64,000 bases of DNA from Metabacillus dongyingensis (GTDB lineage Bacteria > Bacillota > Bacilli > Bacillales > Bacillaceae): NCBI RefSeq assembly GCF_019933155.2, contig NZ_CP082944.1, positions 124,001-188,000 on the forward strand, given 5' to 3'. The stretch's first letter is position 1. Each line of letters opens with the position of its first letter. Both the position numbers and the translations under genes were made by a program. Shown here piece by piece: positions 62,282-64,000 of this stretch. Under the pieces are notes generated by a model. That model saw only the letters and a list, made by a program, of their open reading frames with translations. It did no database searches and had not been told where the DNA came from.

Positions 62282-63595
62282 ATGAGCAGAAGATACTGGT
62301 TTCGTTTGGCAATGATTTCGGCTCTGTCCCTAGGATTGACAACCTGCGGCACAAATGCCCTGGCACAGAATATCCAAAAATCCCAAACTATTCAAAAGAA
62401 GATAAAAAAGCAACATACTGATAAGAACGCCATTCGTCCGTTTCATGTAAATGTTCCGGAATCGGATCTTAACGAATTGCGCAGGCGCATACTCGCGACA
62501 AAATGGCCTGACAAGGAAACGGTCTCGGATCAATCGCAGGGCGTGCAGCTTGCAACTATTCAGGAACTCGCGCGCTATTGGGCAACAGATTACGATTGGC
62601 GCAAGTTTGAGGCGAAGCTGAACGCGCTGCCGCAGTTCATCACCAATATCGATGGTGAGGACATTCACTTCATTCACGTTCGTTCGAAGCATAAAGATGC
62701 TTTGCCCCTCATCATCACGCACGGATGGCCCGGCTCAATCATCGAGATGATGAAGATTATCGGGCCGCTTACCGATCCCACGGCATACGGCGGGAAGGAA
62801 TCAGACGCTTTCGATGTGGTGATTCCGTCGATGCCCGGCTACGGGTTTTCGGGCAAGCCGACCAAGGTCGGCTGGGACCCCGACCGCATCGCACGTGCCT
62901 GGGCAGTGCTGATGAAGCGCCTTGGATACACGAAGTATGTGGCGCAAGGTGGCGACTGGGGTGCGCTTATCACGGATTTGATGGCAGTACAGAAGGCTCC
63001 GGGACTGGTTGGCATTCACTCCAACATGCCTGGCGTGGTTCCGCCCGACATTGATAAGGCGATTCAGTCAGGCAATCCGCTGCCCTCCGGTCTCTCAGCC
63101 GAAGAGAAACGCGCGGTCCAGCAGCTGGACTTCTTCTACAAACACAGCGGTTACGCCTTCTTGATGGGGACGCGCCCGCAGACGCTGACCGGACTGGTGG
63201 ATTCGCCTGTTGGATTGGCAGCCTTTATGATTGACCATGACGCGAAGAGTCTGGAGCTGATCTCAAAGGCTTTTGCCGGACACCCCGGAGGCCTTACGCG
63301 AGACGATGTGCTCGACAACATCACACTCTACTGGCTGACGAACACAGCGATTTCTGCGGCTCGTCTCTACTGGGAGAACAAGTACTCCTTCTTCGACGTC
63401 AAAGGCGTATCTATCCCGGTAGCCGTAAGCGTCTTTCCTGATGAGCTCTATCAGGCCCCGAAGAGTTGGACGAAGAAGGCGTATCCCAAACTCATCTATT
63501 ACAACAAGCTCGACAGAGGCGGACATTTCGCGGCGTGGGAGCAGCCAGAGCTTTTCACTGCAGAACTCCGCGCGGCATTCAAGTCGCTACGCTAA
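62282..63595 (+). CDS. Exported epoxide hydrolase (EHN + alpha/beta hydrolase)
   Basis: 437 residues from the ATG at 62282 (GGAG about 11 bases upstream); a frame start at 62225 has no ribosome-binding site. An N-terminal export signal (about 1-28, with LTTC resembling a lipobox or ALA-Q a signal peptidase I site) precedes an epoxide-hydrolase N-terminal domain (about 47-155, RPFHVNVPESDLNELRRRIL). The catalytic domain shows the oxyanion motif HGWPGS (His147), nucleophile Asp225 in GGDWGAL and catalytic His415 in GGHFAAWEQPE. The family opens epoxides to diols. GC content and codon use are unlike the neighbours and resemble Gram-negative or Acidobacterial DNA. Confidence 0.82.
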   Translation: MSRRYWFRLAMISALSLGLTTCGTNALAQNIQKSQTIQKKIKKQHTDKNAIRPFHVNVPESDLNELRRRILATKWPDKETVSDQSQGVQLATIQELARYWATDYDWRKFEAKLNALPQFITNIDGEDIHFIHVRSKHKDALPLIITHGWPGSIIEMMKIIGPLTDPTAYGGKESDAFDVVIPSMPGYGFSGKPTKVGWDPDRIARAWAVLMKRLGYTKYVAQGGDWGALITDLMAVQKAPGLVGIHSNMPGVVPPDIDKAIQSGNPLPSGLSAEEKRAVQQLDFFYKHSGYAFLMGTRPQTLTGLVDSPVGLAAFMIDHDAKSLELISKAFAGHPGGLTRDDVLDNITLYWLTNTAISAARLYWENKYSFFDVKGVSIPVAVSVFPDELYQAPKSWTKKAYPKLIYYNKLDRGGHFAAWEQPELFTAELRAAFKSLR

Positions 63596-63626
63596 TCGGA
63601 GTCAGGTGGAATACGCTCACACAGGT

Positions 63627-63780
63627 GCTCGTCGTCTTTTCGCCAAATCAAGAGTTTGAATTCATATTAAAGAACAGGCGATTTGACCAGCCATTAATCT
63701 ACGATGAAGCCCAAGGAAACAGGAAGCTTCGTCAAACAATTGCTAAGCATCTAGCAGAAACGCGGAAGATTCATTCCAAT
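63627..63780 (+). pseudogene. MocR/GabR-type aminotransferase regulator fragment (tentative)
   Basis: The + frame reads VFSPNQEFEFILKNRRFDQ then PLIYDEAQGNRKLRQTIAKH, followed by LAETRKIHSNPD. The pattern Y.eaqGn..LR..Ia.hL...R.i matches the entry to the PLP-aminotransferase domain of MocR regulators. Neither the winged helix nor the PLP lysine region is present. AT content is back to host level. Confidence 0.4.
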
Positions 63781-63785
63781 CCTGA

Positions 63786-63917
63786 TTTGAGTTTAGAATT
63801 ACATTTTCATTGGATAAAGAATATTTAAATGTTAATAGAAGGTCAGTTGAACAATTTTTATTTAATACATTTGATTCTTTAAAAGATAAATCTAAATTAA
63901 AGGAAAAATTTTCTTGA
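63786..63917 (+). pseudogene. Unidentified C-terminal reading-frame fragment
   Basis: 43 codons end at TGA 63915-63917 (DKEYLNVNRRSVEQFLFNTF, then DSLKDKSKLKEKFS). No start codon with a ribosome-binding site is present. The following strong terminator suggests it is the true 3' end of a deleted gene. Family unknown. Confidence 0.3.
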
Positions 63918-63948
63918 GAGGATATATTCCTCTCAAGAAAATTTTTTT
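63905..63948 (+). terminator. Strong terminator with an 18-bp perfect stem
   Basis: AAAATTTTCTTGAGAGGA (63905-63922) and TCCTCTCAAGAAAATTTT (63928-63945) pair perfectly around TATAT, followed by more T residues. Overlaps the stop of the preceding frame. Confidence 0.88.
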
Positions 63949-64000
63949 CTTCTTTAACTAACCATAAGAAAAGATACAGCAACATTGGTGAGGGATCAGT

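Noticed and set aside
62725..63054. 109-codon + frame inside the epoxide hydrolase
   Set aside because: Alternative-frame shadow typical of GC-rich coding DNA.
63466..63828. 120-codon frame as an intact gene
   Set aside because: Its first half is an out-of-frame shadow of the epoxide hydrolase gene; only the second half resembles a known family.

Overview
The window is a low-GC Firmicute chromosome segment from an endospore-forming Bacillaceae (Bacillus sensu lato, possibly near Metabacillus; species not assignable by eye). This rests on gene order matching the Bacillus subtilis origin-proximal region from sigH to glmS, on sporulation/germination genes (sigH, cwlD, gerD, kbaA, pdaB), on frequent TTG/GTG starts with strong AGGAGG ribosome-binding sites, and on an L10 leader, an L13 leader and a glmS ribozyme.

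Layout. 1-5.5 kb: end of rae1/yacP, sigH, rpmG, secE, nusG, the L11-L1 and L10-L12 genes, ybxB. 5.7-13.0 kb: rpoB and rpoC. 13.0-17.8 kb: str cluster (rplGB, rpsL, rpsG, fusA, tuf). 18.0-33.1 kb: S10-spc-alpha super-operon including secY, adk, map, infA and rpoA. 33.3-37.6 kb: energy-coupling factor transporter genes ecfA1-ecfA2-ecfT, truA, rplM, rpsI. 37.5-40.6 kb: a small integrated element whose ends are a perfect 62-bp duplication of the 3' end of rpsI; it carries a wrecked tyrosine integrase, a possible serine-recombinase scrap and one intact cargo gene, a secreted LysM/amidase_2 cell-wall hydrolase. 40.7-45.7 kb: ybaK, cwlD, salA, gerD, kbaA, pdaB and a small unknown gene. 45.7-52.1 kb: a full 16S-23S-5S rRNA operon followed by ten tRNA genes. 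52.2-52.6 kb: a degenerate array of about 42-bp period built on TGCGAGTTGG. 52.8-61.2 kb: rocF, sigW-rsiW, cdaA-cdaR-glmM, and glmS behind its ribozyme. 61.2-64.0 kb: accessory, visibly GC-richer DNA with a decayed kynurenine formamidase gene, an intact exported epoxide hydrolase, and gene scraps.

Functional logic. Most of the window is the transcription/translation core: RNA polymerase subunits, NusG, elongation factors and about half of the ribosomal proteins, with leader RNAs that tune them. Interleaved are protein export (secE, secY), N-terminal Met removal (map), vitamin uptake (ecf) and sporulation-specific envelope genes. The cdaA-cdaR-glmM-glmS block links cyclic-di-AMP synthesis to amino-sugar supply for peptidoglycan, with sigW-rsiW envelope-stress control just upstream.

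I found no CRISPR array, prophage or recognisable defence system. The least expected features are the rpsI-targeted element, the 42-bp-period array, a candidate attenuator in the rpoB leader, a dyad element between the glmS ribozyme and glmS, and the foreign block at the right end.
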